Source: SIG587 sp045531585
GTDB lineage: Bacteria > Bacillota > Clostridia > Oscillospirales > Acutalibacteraceae
Direction of reading: 5' to 3'
Assembly (NCBI GenBank): GCA_045531585.1
Contig: JAZSEH010000013.1
Span: forward strand, 1-14,447
Length of the DNA stretch: 14,447 bases
A program made the position numbers and the translations under genes. Below the pieces are notes generated by a model that searched no databases, had not been told where the DNA came from, and saw nothing but the letters and a program-made list of their open reading frames with translations. Positions 7,352-14,180 of this stretch are shown here, piece by piece (position 1 is the stretch's first letter; each line of letters opens with the position of its first letter).

Positions 7352-7381
7352 AACTATATGCACATAATTACTTTAATATTC
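7352..7381 (-). promoter_or_regulatory. Sigma-E-type promoter of spoIIID
   Basis: On the minus strand GAATATT (7375-7381) is followed by a 14-bp spacer and CATATAGTT (7352-7360). This closely resembles the B. subtilis sigma-E pattern (ATATT, then CATA with a T further on) and lies about 25 nt before the spoIIID start, as expected for a mother-cell gene. Confidence 0.7.
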
Positions 7382-7425
7382 TACGGCAGGCGCTATTCCT
7401 TGGTTTTTTTAAGATTTTAGTCATA

Positions 7426-7454
7426 TTGACCGAACCCACCGGTTATGGTATAAT
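7426..7454 (+). promoter_or_regulatory. Sigma-A promoter of the small gene at 7510
   Basis: TTGACC (7426-7431) and a perfect TATAAT (7449-7454) are 17 bp apart. The predicted start point is about 50 nt before the ATG at 7510. It is divergent from the spoIIID promoter in the same 181-bp gap. Confidence 0.8.
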
Positions 7455-7509
7455 AAGTCTATAAAATCCAGGGTTTATAATGTATTTTAGATTAATAAGG
7501 AGAATTATT

Positions 7510-7856
7510 ATGTTTGAGCAAAAATTAAAAAGTATCATGGAGCAAATCGGTGCCACCCTTTCAAACAAGAATGCCGATAACTCCTTGATTACACCCTTAA
7601 CACCTATTTTGAGTCTTTGCTTAGTATAACCGGTCCCGATGTTTCCTTTTGGGATAAGGACCAAAGAAAATCCATTCACATTGGTGAGGGCCGCCACATT
7701 ACCCTGATTTATGAAAATCTTGGTAACGGCAAGCGTGAAATTTCCCTTGACGGCGTTAAGGCAAAAGCCTGCTTTGACCCGCTAATGCAAACCGAAAAGC
7801 TGTTTATTCCCACCGAAAAGCTTACCGACGGTATGGTTATTACCGTTACCGATTAG
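7510..7856 (+). pseudogene. Unrecognised small protein gene interrupted by a 1-nt deletion
   Basis: The gene starts at ATG 7510 with AAGGAG 7 nt upstream and a strong promoter at 7426-7454. The first frame gives MFEQKLKSIMEQIGATLSNKNADN and then loses sense, stopping at 7627-7629. A second frame, open from 7581, continues LLDYTLNTYFESLLSITGPDV… to TAG at 7854-7856. Restoring one base near 7580 would join them into one 115-residue protein. The second part looks like a genuine small beta-rich domain (SIHIGEGRHITLIYENLGNGKREISLDGVKAKACFDP…). No slippery heptamer is visible, so programmed frameshifting is not favoured; a recent mutation or a sequencing error is. I do not recognise the family and assign no function. 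A terminator-like hairpin follows at 7865-7897. Confidence 0.7.
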
Positions 7857-7864
7857 TAATATTT

Positions 7865-7897
7865 AAATCTCCCGTGGTTTAAGGCCATGGGAGGTTT
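7865..7897 (+). terminator. Probable terminator after the small gene
   Basis: A 13-bp stem (7865-7877 with 7885-7897) with two G-T wobble pairs has CTCCC/GGGAG as its core and a 7-nt loop. The following CTCTTTG is only a weak T tract, so termination may be incomplete. It lies between the small gene and the glnA promoter. Confidence 0.55.
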
Positions 7898-7910
7898 CTC
7901 TTTGCCGTTA

Positions 7911-7939
7911 TTGACAAAAAATAAAATTTTTGTTATATT
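7911..7939 (+). promoter_or_regulatory. Sigma-A promoter of glnA
   Basis: A perfect TTGACA (7911-7916) is followed by a 17-bp AT-rich spacer and TATATT (7934-7939), about 40 nt before the glnA ATG. No clear GlnR or TnrA operator (TGTNAN7TNACA) was recognised around it. Confidence 0.85.
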
Positions 7940-7978
7940 ATTTTTAGTTAATAAAAAATTTAAAAGAGGTATATTTTT

Positions 7979-9403
7979 ATGGCGAAAACTGTTAACGATA
8001 TCCTTAAGCTGATTAAGGAAAAGGGCATAAAAATGGTGGATTTTAAGATGGTTGACATTAACGGTCAGTACCGTCACGTTACCATTCCTGCCGAAAACTT
8101 CTCAGAGGATACTATGAAAAGCGGAATAGGCTTTGATGCCTCCAACTACGGATACGCCGTGGTTGAAAAAAGCGATATGGTATTTATTCCCGACCCTGAC
8201 ACCGCTCTTATTGACCCCTTCTGCGAAATTCCCACCCTTTCAATGACGGGTAACGCAATGATAATTGATTCCCCCAATAACCGTCCCTTGGCTCAATATC
8301 CCCGTAATATAATCAAGGCGGCTGTTGAGTATATGAAGGCCAGCGGCGTTGCAGATGAAATGAAAATTCTGCCCGAATTTGAATTTTATCTTTTTGATGA
8401 CGTTACCTGGAACGTGGATGGCAGATATATAGGCGCCACCGTTGATGCCAAGCAGTCCTACTGGAATAGTGATAACGAGGGTCACGGCGTTGTTGTTCCC
8501 AAGCAAAAAAACTACCATATTGCAAAGCCCTTTGACACCTCCTATGAGTGCCGCAGTGAAATGTGTCTTCTTATGAAGGAAGCAGGCATTGACATCAACT
8601 ATCATCATCCCGAGGTTGCGGCTTCAGGTCAGTTTGAAATTGAGCCTCAGCTTGGTGAGGTTGTTCATATGGCTGATGCCACAATGATGATAAAGTACAT
8701 CATACATAACACCGCCCTTAAGTATGGCAAAAGCGCCACCTTTATGCCCAAGCCCATTTACGGCGAGGCAGGCAGCGGTATGCACGTGCATATGATACTT
8801 TTTAAGGACGGCAAGCCTATATTCTCCGACGATAACGGCTACTCTCACCTAAGCGAAACGGCGCACTACTTTATGGGTGGTCTTTTAAAGCATATCGGCT
8901 CCCTGTGTGCCATTACCAACCCCAGCACCAACTCCTTTAAGCGCCTTGTTCCCGGCTTTGAGGCTCTCGTAACCGTCGGCTATGCAACCTCCAACAGGAG
9001 TTCGGTTATTCGTATTCCTGCCTATGCAAAGAGCCCCGATAAGCGCCGCTTTGTACTTCGCAATCCCGATGCCACCTGCAACCCCTACTTCTGTTATGCG
9101 GCTATTCTTATGGCAGGACTTGACGGCATTAAGAATAAAATCGACCCCCACGCAAACGGTTGGGGCCCCTATGATATGAACCTTTATACCCTTCCTGAAG
9201 AGGAAAAAGCCAAGCTTCAGGGTCTGCCCGTTTCCCTTGAGGAGGCTCTTGACTGTCTTGAGAAGGATTACGAGTACTTAACAGTCGGCGGCGTTTTCCC
9301 TGAGGAGCTGCTTCGCAACTTCATTAAAGCAAAGCGTGCCGAGTGCAGTCAGCTTTCCGCCATCCCCCATCCTGCCGAATTTGATAAGTATTATAACCTT
9401 TAA
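7979..9403 (+). CDS. glnA: Glutamine synthetase type I, long form with atypical ammonium-site motif
   Basis: It makes glutamine from glutamate, ammonia and ATP in the cytoplasm; the family forms dodecamers. The 474 residues end in IPHPAEFDKYYNL, close to the E. coli ending. Visible family landmarks are the metal-site PEFEFYLF (132-139), FEIEPQLG (219-226), GSGMHVHM (265-272), NPSTNSFKRLVPGFEAL (314-330), RIPAYAKSPDKRR and NPYFCYAAILMAGLDGIKNKI. NLYTLPEEE (401-409) places Tyr403 where E. coli has its adenylylated Tyr397, and the overall length and insert resemble the GSI-beta form rather than the roughly 445-residue GSI-alpha usual in Firmicutes. The near-invariant DGSS loop that supplies ammonium-site residues is DASN (53-56). 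The start is set by AAGAGG 9 nt upstream. It is a single-gene unit with its own promoter and terminator. Confidence 0.96.
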   Translation: MAKTVNDILKLIKEKGIKMVDFKMVDINGQYRHVTIPAENFSEDTMKSGIGFDASNYGYAVVEKSDMVFIPDPDTALIDPFCEIPTLSMTGNAMIIDSPNNRPLAQYPRNIIKAAVEYMKASGVADEMKILPEFEFYLFDDVTWNVDGRYIGATVDAKQSYWNSDNEGHGVVVPKQKNYHIAKPFDTSYECRSEMCLLMKEAGIDINYHHPEVAASGQFEIEPQLGEVVHMADATMMIKYIIHNTALKYGKSATFMPKPIYGEAGSGMHVHMILFKDGKPIFSDDNGYSHLSETAHYFMGGLLKHIGSLCAITNPSTNSFKRLVPGFEALVTVGYATSNRSSVIRIPAYAKSPDKRRFVLRNPDATCNPYFCYAAILMAGLDGIKNKIDPHANGWGPYDMNLYTLPEEEKAKLQGLPVSLEEALDCLEKDYEYLTVGGVFPEELLRNFIKAKRAECSQLSAIPHPAEFDKYYNL

Positions 9404-9419
9404 TCTAATCACAAATATC

Positions 9420-9458
9420 AAGGCACGGTGTCCTAAAATAGGACACCGTGCCTTTTTT
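9420..9458 (+). terminator. Intrinsic terminator of glnA
   Basis: A perfect 15-bp stem (9420-9434 with 9440-9454), arm AAGGCACGGTGTCCT, has a 5-nt loop and is followed by TTTT. It stands between the convergent glnA and GH39 genes. On the minus strand the T tract is poorer, so it acts mainly on glnA but may stop both. Confidence 0.93.
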
Positions 9459-9484
9459 GCTTATATTGGGTTTTATGCATATTA

Positions 9485-10786
9485 TCAATCCTTTTTAAAT
9501 TCAAGCATAACTATTTTTTTAGGTGGTATAGCCTTTAGGGACTGTATGCCAACCAGTCCGTTCACACCGTCAAGCACTAAGGTTTCGGTAAGGCTCCAGC
9601 CCTGGTTTACACTAAGGTCAAAGGGTACCTCCGTTTCGGTAAGGTTAACGGTTAACACCTTGCCTCTCTCCCCGTCGCACGCCGCAAGGATGGGAAGGGT
9701 ATCGGCATAACTACTTACCTCATTTTTAAGGGCGTAAAGCTCACCAAAGGAGTGCAGGGCAAAGTAGGCAGGGAATACGGTATGCCGCACGGGGTCAAAC
9801 AGACCCTGATAGTCCCCGTGAACCTGACCGTCGTAATACATCAGCATATCAAGGGGCTTTTTATGAAGCTTTAGCATCATTTCAAGAATATAGCAGGCAT
9901 CCTCCTCGGTGCCGCGGCGGTGGATACCCGGATTCCATTCGTTTAAAATATTTTCGGTATCATTAAAGCCGTAGCGGTCAAGCATCTGTCGTGCATAATC
10001 GGTATAAAGGCAGTTATCATCGCTTGAGGCGTAGGAGTGCCAGGAGAAGAAGTCAAAGGGACACCTGTTCTCAGGCCTTGAAATAAATTTTAAAAACTCC
10101 TCAAAAAAGTCCACAAAATATCCCGTTCTTGGGGAGGAGTTTGCGTTTTTTACAAAGCTTTTGTTAACGGCGTAAAAACCGCAGGAGGCGTAACCGCCCA
10201 CCTTAATGTAAGGAAATTTTTCCTTTAAATATCTTGATGCGGTTTTATAAAGGTGAAAATACTGCTCCTTAGTGCCCTTCCACATAGGGTTATCAGCAAT
10301 TTCGGGCTCGTTATCAGGCTCGTTCCACAGCTCCCAGTAGGTAATGTTATAATGAAAGCCGTTTGCCCAGCCATGATTATAGTGGTTTATAATGCCTGCG
10401 CATATTCTTGCCCATTTTTCATTATCCTTAGGGGAATATATATGGTATGCCTTTATCTTGTGATTGTTTTCTATAGTTGCCCCAAGGCGGAAAAAGGGCT
10501 CGGCCCCCACCTTCATAAGCTCAGCAAGAAGCCAATCGGTAAAGGCAAAATCGTAGGAGGCAGGGTCGTTCTCATCGGCATCAAACACCCTGAAAATATT
10601 TTCAATATCCACGTAAACACCGCCGCCGTAGCTACCGCCCGTATCATGAAGCCTTGAGTAGGGTACACCCGCATCTGCAAGGTAATGAAAAAGCTTGTTA
10701 CTAAGGCCGTATAGAGGTGCATTATTTACGGCGTGAAAGGGTTTTATTTTGCCTGTTTTTTTACTGAAATCAACACAAATCTGCAT
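9485..10786 (-). CDS. Glycoside hydrolase family 39 protein (beta-xylosidase-like)
   Basis: A retaining glycoside hydrolase of clan A with a TIM-barrel catalytic domain. The acid/base residue is Glu156 in ITYWELWNEPD, and the nucleophile is most likely Glu283 in ENILNEWNPG; this pairing is typical of GH39. Other landmarks are YSRLHDTGGSYGGG, EPFFRLGATIE and FDFFSWHSYAS. Residues after about 370 form a small beta domain. At 433 residues it is slightly shorter than characterised GH39 beta-xylosidases (about 500). There is no signal peptide, so it should act on imported oligosaccharides or glycosides in the cytoplasm; xylose is the usual sugar, but the substrate is not determined by sequence. 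The start has AAGGAG 7 nt upstream, and its own promoter lies just past the MATE terminator. Confidence 0.9.
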   Translation of the reverse strand: MQICVDFSKKTGKIKPFHAVNNAPLYGLSNKLFHYLADAGVPYSRLHDTGGSYGGGVYVDIENIFRVFDADENDPASYDFAFTDWLLAELMKVGAEPFFRLGATIENNHKIKAYHIYSPKDNEKWARICAGIINHYNHGWANGFHYNITYWELWNEPDNEPEIADNPMWKGTKEQYFHLYKTASRYLKEKFPYIKVGGYASCGFYAVNKSFVKNANSSPRTGYFVDFFEEFLKFISRPENRCPFDFFSWHSYASSDDNCLYTDYARQMLDRYGFNDTENILNEWNPGIHRRGTEEDACYILEMMLKLHKKPLDMLMYYDGQVHGDYQGLFDPVRHTVFPAYFALHSFGELYALKNEVSSYADTLPILAACDGERGKVLTVNLTETEVPFDLSVNQGWSLTETLVLDGVNGLVGIQSLKAIPPKKIVMLEFKKD

Positions 10787-10817
10787 ACTGCCACTCCTTA
10801 TATATCCTTACTTCCTC

Positions 10818-10846
10818 ATATTACACGGATAATTAGCTAAAGTCAA
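10818..10846 (-). promoter_or_regulatory. Sigma-A promoter of the GH39 gene
   Basis: On the minus strand TTGACT (10841-10846) and TAATAT (10818-10823) are 17 bp apart. The -35 box begins only a few bases after the T tract of the MATE gene terminator. No palindromic operator was recognised over it. Confidence 0.8.
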
Positions 10847-10849
10847 CGC

Positions 10850-10880
10850 AAAAAAAGAAACACGGAAATTTTCCGTGCTT
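10850..10880 (-). terminator. Intrinsic terminator of the MATE gene
   Basis: On the minus strand a 10-bp stem (10871-10880 with 10858-10867, one G-T pair) with a 3-nt loop is followed by C and seven T residues. It ends the MATE transcript 12 nt past its stop and insulates the GH39 promoter next to it. Confidence 0.88.
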
Positions 10881-10891
10881 CTCCCATATAT

Positions 10892-12238
10892 TTATTCCAC
10901 ACCTTTTCTTATTTTTTCCTCGGTGTTATATTTTATAAGGTAAACTATTATCATAAACAGCGCCTCTGCCACCCAGGAGATTACCCAGCCAAGGTAGATG
11001 CCGTTCATTCCCATAATACCGCCAAGCACCGCACCTGCCAGAATTCTTACCGCACTGCCAAGCACGGTGGAAATCAGCAGTAGCCGCATTGCGCCCACTC
11101 CACGGAAGAAGGAGTGGAAAAGATTGTTTATTACGTTAAACAAGGTAAAGGGCAGGTATACTGCGGAGAAAAGCACGGCGTAATCAAGGGCGGCTCCGCT
11201 GAAGCCCTGTGGAAAAAAGGCCGCGTTTACAGGGCGTGCAAAAAGAACGCACACCAAAACAAATGGGGTAACAAAGGCAAAGCCCTGAATTGCCGCCACA
11301 AAAAGCCCCTTCCTTATTCTGCCGAAATTTCCTGCACCCACGCACTGGGCGGTATGGTTTGAAAGTGTTACCGAGGAGTTTTGGTACACCCCTGCATTTA
11401 TATCAAAAATACGGTTGGCAACGGTATAGCCTGCGGTGGCCTGTGCACCAATGGCATTAACTATAGGTGACATTGCAAAGGAGGCTATATACATTGAAGA
11501 CTGCTGCAGCATACTTGGCAGAGCATATTTTATACAGGCCTTTACAGCGTGAAGATTAAAGCTGTGCTTTTGCTCGGCTATACCCATTTTCCTAAAGCAG
11601 GCAAACAGCTTTAAAAGGTAAAGAAAATCCACAACCAAGGCCGCCAGCACCGACGCCGCGGCAATGCCCATAACCCCGAAATCAAATACCGTTACACTTA
11701 GAATATTGCCTGCAACGTTTATTAGCCCTGACACTATGGACATATAAAAGGGAAAGCCGCTTATACCCAGAGCATTTAATATTTTTGAAAAGGTGTTATT
11801 AAGCACTATGGCAAAAAGCCCCACCGAGTAAATACAGAAATACTGCTTTGCACCCTGTCTGATTTCATCCGCAACCCTCACCAGGTCAAGTAAAAGGTCG
11901 CTGAATACTGCGGAAATAATACCTATGCCGCCCATCACAAGAGCAACAAAGGCAACGGCGTTTATAACGTCCTCCTTCAGGCGTTTATAATCATGGCCCC
12001 CGAAAAGGCGGGCGACGTAAATGGAAAAGCCTGTGGAAAAGCCCCAGGAAAGGGAGGATATCACCGATATTACGTGGGTGGTGGCGCCAATCTGAGCAAG
12101 GCCAACGTCCCCTAAAAACTGCCCTGCAATGGCAGTATCAATTATCTGATAAGCCTGAGAAAGAAGGCCGGACAGAACAATGGGCACCGCAAAGAGTATA
12201 AACTTTTTATAAATATTGCCCTGAGTTAAATCGTTCAT
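10892..12238 (-). CDS. MATE-family efflux transporter
   Basis: An inner-membrane antiporter of the multidrug and toxic compound extrusion family, which uses a Na+ or H+ gradient to expel organic cations or other compounds. The 448 residues fit the family norm and show about 12 hydrophobic segments in two homologous halves (about 12-172 and 236-395). The N-terminus MNDLTQGNIYKKFILFAVPIVLSGLLSQAYQIIDTAIAGQFLG is a standard MATE opening, and HSFFRGVGAMR and GYTVANRIFDINA fit the second half. The start is supported by GGGGAG 6 nt upstream. It lies between two glycoside hydrolase genes and is divergent from the GH16 gene, but nothing in the sequence identifies its substrate. It has its own promoter and terminator. 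Confidence 0.94.
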   Translation of the reverse strand: MNDLTQGNIYKKFILFAVPIVLSGLLSQAYQIIDTAIAGQFLGDVGLAQIGATTHVISVISSLSWGFSTGFSIYVARLFGGHDYKRLKEDVINAVAFVALVMGGIGIISAVFSDLLLDLVRVADEIRQGAKQYFCIYSVGLFAIVLNNTFSKILNALGISGFPFYMSIVSGLINVAGNILSVTVFDFGVMGIAAASVLAALVVDFLYLLKLFACFRKMGIAEQKHSFNLHAVKACIKYALPSMLQQSSMYIASFAMSPIVNAIGAQATAGYTVANRIFDINAGVYQNSSVTLSNHTAQCVGAGNFGRIRKGLFVAAIQGFAFVTPFVLVCVLFARPVNAAFFPQGFSGAALDYAVLFSAVYLPFTLFNVINNLFHSFFRGVGAMRLLLISTVLGSAVRILAGAVLGGIMGMNGIYLGWVISWVAEALFMIIVYLIKYNTEEKIRKGVE

Positions 12239-12272
12239 ACTCTGCTCCCCACTTTGTCATTTATACAACAAT

Positions 12273-12301
12273 ATTTTAATAAATTTACAGGGTCTTTTCA
12301 A
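12273..12301 (-). promoter_or_regulatory. Promoter of the MATE gene
   Basis: On the minus strand TTGAAA (12296-12301) and TAAAAT (12273-12278) are 17 bp apart, about 35 nt before the start codon. About 48 bp separate its -35 box from the -35 box of the divergent GH16 promoter, enough for a shared regulator site, but no convincing dyad was found there. Confidence 0.7.
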
Positions 12302-12349
12302 GTGCAAAAAAGTATTTTCTTTATGCTTTTTGTCTCATCTTTTTGCCGC

Positions 12350-12378
12350 TTGACAAGGTTTTTTATTTGGATTATAAT
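12350..12378 (+). promoter_or_regulatory. Perfect-consensus sigma-A promoter of the GH16-AEC operon
   Basis: TTGACA (12350-12355), a 17-bp spacer and TATAAT (12373-12378) form an exact consensus promoter. It lies inside the longest open frame reaching upstream of the GH16 gene, which shows that the gene really begins at 12401. Confidence 0.93.
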
Positions 12379-12400
12379 TTATCAAAGGAGTGTGGATAAT

Positions 12401-13270
12401 ATGAAAAGACCCAATAACAAAGAAATTTTGATTGAAGCCGAAAAGCAGGGGGTTCCCACAACCAAGGGGGATCGTACCCTTGTTTGGCACGATGAATTTG
12501 AGGACAGAAGCTCAATAGAGAAAAATTGGTTCTTCCGCACCCAGATGCGCTCTACCGATGCTTCGCTTAACACAGACCAAAGACATATTGATGTGAAAAA
12601 CGGACAGCTTGAGCTGCACACCTACCGCACAGACGGCAAGGACGGGATTGATTATTCCATTCCTCAGGCCCTTACCACCTTCTCTAAGATGGTCTTCCGC
12701 CGCGGCCACCTTGAAATGCGGGCAAAGATACCCTTCCGTCACGGTGCCTGGCCCTCCTTCTGGATGCTGACCTACGAGCCCCTTATGGAATCCCGACTTC
12801 GCTCGGAGATAGATATTTTTGAAATTTTTTCAAGCCCCGATACGGTGGTTTGCAACCTGCATAAATCCCTTAGGGATGAAAATGGAAAACTGATTGCCCG
12901 CTGCCAGCTTGACGGTGATATGGTATCTAAAAAGCGCTATACCTTTCCAAACCCCGAAAACCTGAATAACGAATACCACGTTTACGGTATGGATTGGACC
13001 GATAAGGATATAAGCTTTCTTATAGACGGTGTTCCCTACACCACCATAAGCCTTGTGGATAACTTCACAAAAAAAGAGGGTCTTGAGGCTATGGACTGCT
13101 ATCAGGACTACCATTTTGTTATTATCAATAACTTTGTATTCACCCCCGGTCACCATTGGGCTCCCGAAGGCTACCTGATTAAGCCTGAGGACCCATGCCC
13201 TGTGGATTACTACATTGATTGGATACGTCTTTACCAGCGTGACGGTGAGGAAATTTTAGTGGAGGAATAA
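12401..13270 (+). CDS. Glycoside hydrolase family 16-like beta-glucanase, no signal peptide
   Basis: A concanavalin-like beta-sandwich enzyme of the GH16 type, which cleaves beta-1,3/1,4-glucans or galactans. From the chosen start it has 289 residues. The catalytic signature is EIDIFE at 136-141, with Glu136 as nucleophile and Glu141 as acid/base. Supporting blocks are LVWHDEFE near the N-terminus, RRGHLEMRAKIP and the tryptophan-rich GAWPSFWMLTYEP, YHVYGMDWTDKDISFLIDGV, and the C-terminal strand VDYYIDWIRLYQ. The open frame extends upstream to 12254, but ATG 12401 is preferred because AAAGGAG precedes it by 10 nt and a perfect promoter lies within the extra stretch. No secretion signal is seen, which is unusual for a family that mostly attacks extracellular polymers. 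The AEC permease gene begins 8 nt after the stop. Confidence 0.88.
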   Translation: MKRPNNKEILIEAEKQGVPTTKGDRTLVWHDEFEDRSSIEKNWFFRTQMRSTDASLNTDQRHIDVKNGQLELHTYRTDGKDGIDYSIPQALTTFSKMVFRRGHLEMRAKIPFRHGAWPSFWMLTYEPLMESRLRSEIDIFEIFSSPDTVVCNLHKSLRDENGKLIARCQLDGDMVSKKRYTFPNPENLNNEYHVYGMDWTDKDISFLIDGVPYTTISLVDNFTKKEGLEAMDCYQDYHFVIINNFVFTPGHHWAPEGYLIKPEDPCPVDYYIDWIRLYQRDGEEILVEE

Positions 13271-13278
13271 TTGATTTT

Positions 13279-14178
13279 ATGACGGTTGTTTTCAGTCAGG
13301 TTTTATTACTGCTTATATTTGCGGCCATAGGCTATGCCTTAAGCAAGGCAAAAATTGTGGATGCCTCCCATTCTAAGCTGCTTTCGGCCTTGGTGGTATA
13401 CGTTTTTATGCCTGCCACGGTATTTAAAACCTTCTCGAACAATTTTACGGTGAGCTACATAAGGGAAAAATACTACTATCTGCTTGTGGGCACGGTGGTA
13501 CTAATTTCGGTTGCGGTGGCGGCACATTTTGTATCAATGTTGTTATCCAAGGACAAATATACACAAAACGTGTATAAATACTCCCTTACGGTACCCAATT
13601 CGGGTTATATGGGCTACGCCCTTTGTGAGGCAGTATACGGCGGTGCTACCCTGCTTAACGTAATAATTTTTGCTCTGCCCGTTACGGTGTACTGCTACAC
13701 CGTGGGCTACTGCATACTTACAAAGGCAAAATTGGAGCTTAAAAGAATTTTAAATCCCCCTGTAATTGCAATTCTTATAGGGGCGGTGGTGGGCCTTACG
13801 GGACTGCCCCTGCCTGACCTTTTTTCCGACCTGCTTTCAAAGGCAAGCGGCTGTATGGGTCCTGTTTGTATGCTCCTTACAGGTATGGCGGTGTCGGAGT
13901 TTAAAATTCCCGCCCTGCTTAAAAACGTAAACGTTTATATTGTTACCGCCCTGCGCCTGCTGGTTATCCCCTGCCTTATAGCCCTTGTTTTATCCCTGTT
14001 CTGCCCTAAGGAGGCGGTAATAGCGGTGGTTATGATATACGCTATGCCCTGTGGACTTAACACCATTGTGTTCCCTAAGCTTATTGGCGAAAGCTGTGAA
14101 AAGGGCGCAGGCCTTGCACTTATTTCCCATATACTTTCCTGTATTACAATACCCCTTTGTATTATGTTTTTTGGATAA
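13279..14178 (+). CDS. AEC-family permease (auxin efflux carrier-like)
   Basis: An integral membrane transporter of the AEC family (BART superfamily). Bacterial members characterised so far move small organic acids such as malate or malonate, and many are uncharacterised. The 299 residues hold about ten hydrophobic segments in two halves. Family-like motifs are FMPATVFKTFS, the PNSGYMGYAL turn in the middle, LNPPVIAILIGAVVGLTGLPLP, and AMPCGLNTIVFPKLIGE in the last third. The start is 8 nt after the GH16 stop. GGAGG lies 13 nt upstream, a long spacing, so coupling with GH16 translation is likely. It probably shares the 12350-12378 promoter. Substrate is unknown; a fermentation acid would fit the sugar-cleaving neighbour, but that is a guess. 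Confidence 0.9.
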   Translation: MTVVFSQVLLLLIFAAIGYALSKAKIVDASHSKLLSALVVYVFMPATVFKTFSNNFTVSYIREKYYYLLVGTVVLISVAVAAHFVSMLLSKDKYTQNVYKYSLTVPNSGYMGYALCEAVYGGATLLNVIIFALPVTVYCYTVGYCILTKAKLELKRILNPPVIAILIGAVVGLTGLPLPDLFSDLLSKASGCMGPVCMLLTGMAVSEFKIPALLKNVNVYIVTALRLLVIPCLIALVLSLFCPKEAVIAVVMIYAMPCGLNTIVFPKLIGESCEKGAGLALISHILSCITIPLCIMFFG

Positions 14179-14180
14179 TA

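Noticed and set aside
7575..7629. Programmed -1 ribosomal frameshifting in the small gene at 7510
   Set aside because: No X XXY YYZ slippery heptamer or downstream stimulator was found, and the second frame becomes sensible immediately at about 7581, which fits a plain 1-nt loss better.
7861..7910. Glutamine-responsive riboswitch or GlnR operator before glnA
   Set aside because: The hairpin at 7865-7897 lies upstream of the glnA promoter and so is not in its transcript, and no TGTNAN7TNACA-type site was recognised.
12302..12349. Regulator operator between the divergent MATE and GH16 promoters
   Set aside because: Only loose CAAAAA/TTTTTG pairs in an AT-rich stretch were found, with no convincing dyad.
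12254..12400. Open frame extending the GH16 gene upstream, with a hydrophobic stretch that could look like a membrane anchor
   Set aside because: It contains the exact TTGACA-17-TATAAT promoter at 12350-12378 and the AAAGGAG site before ATG 12401, so the stretch is upstream control DNA, not protein.
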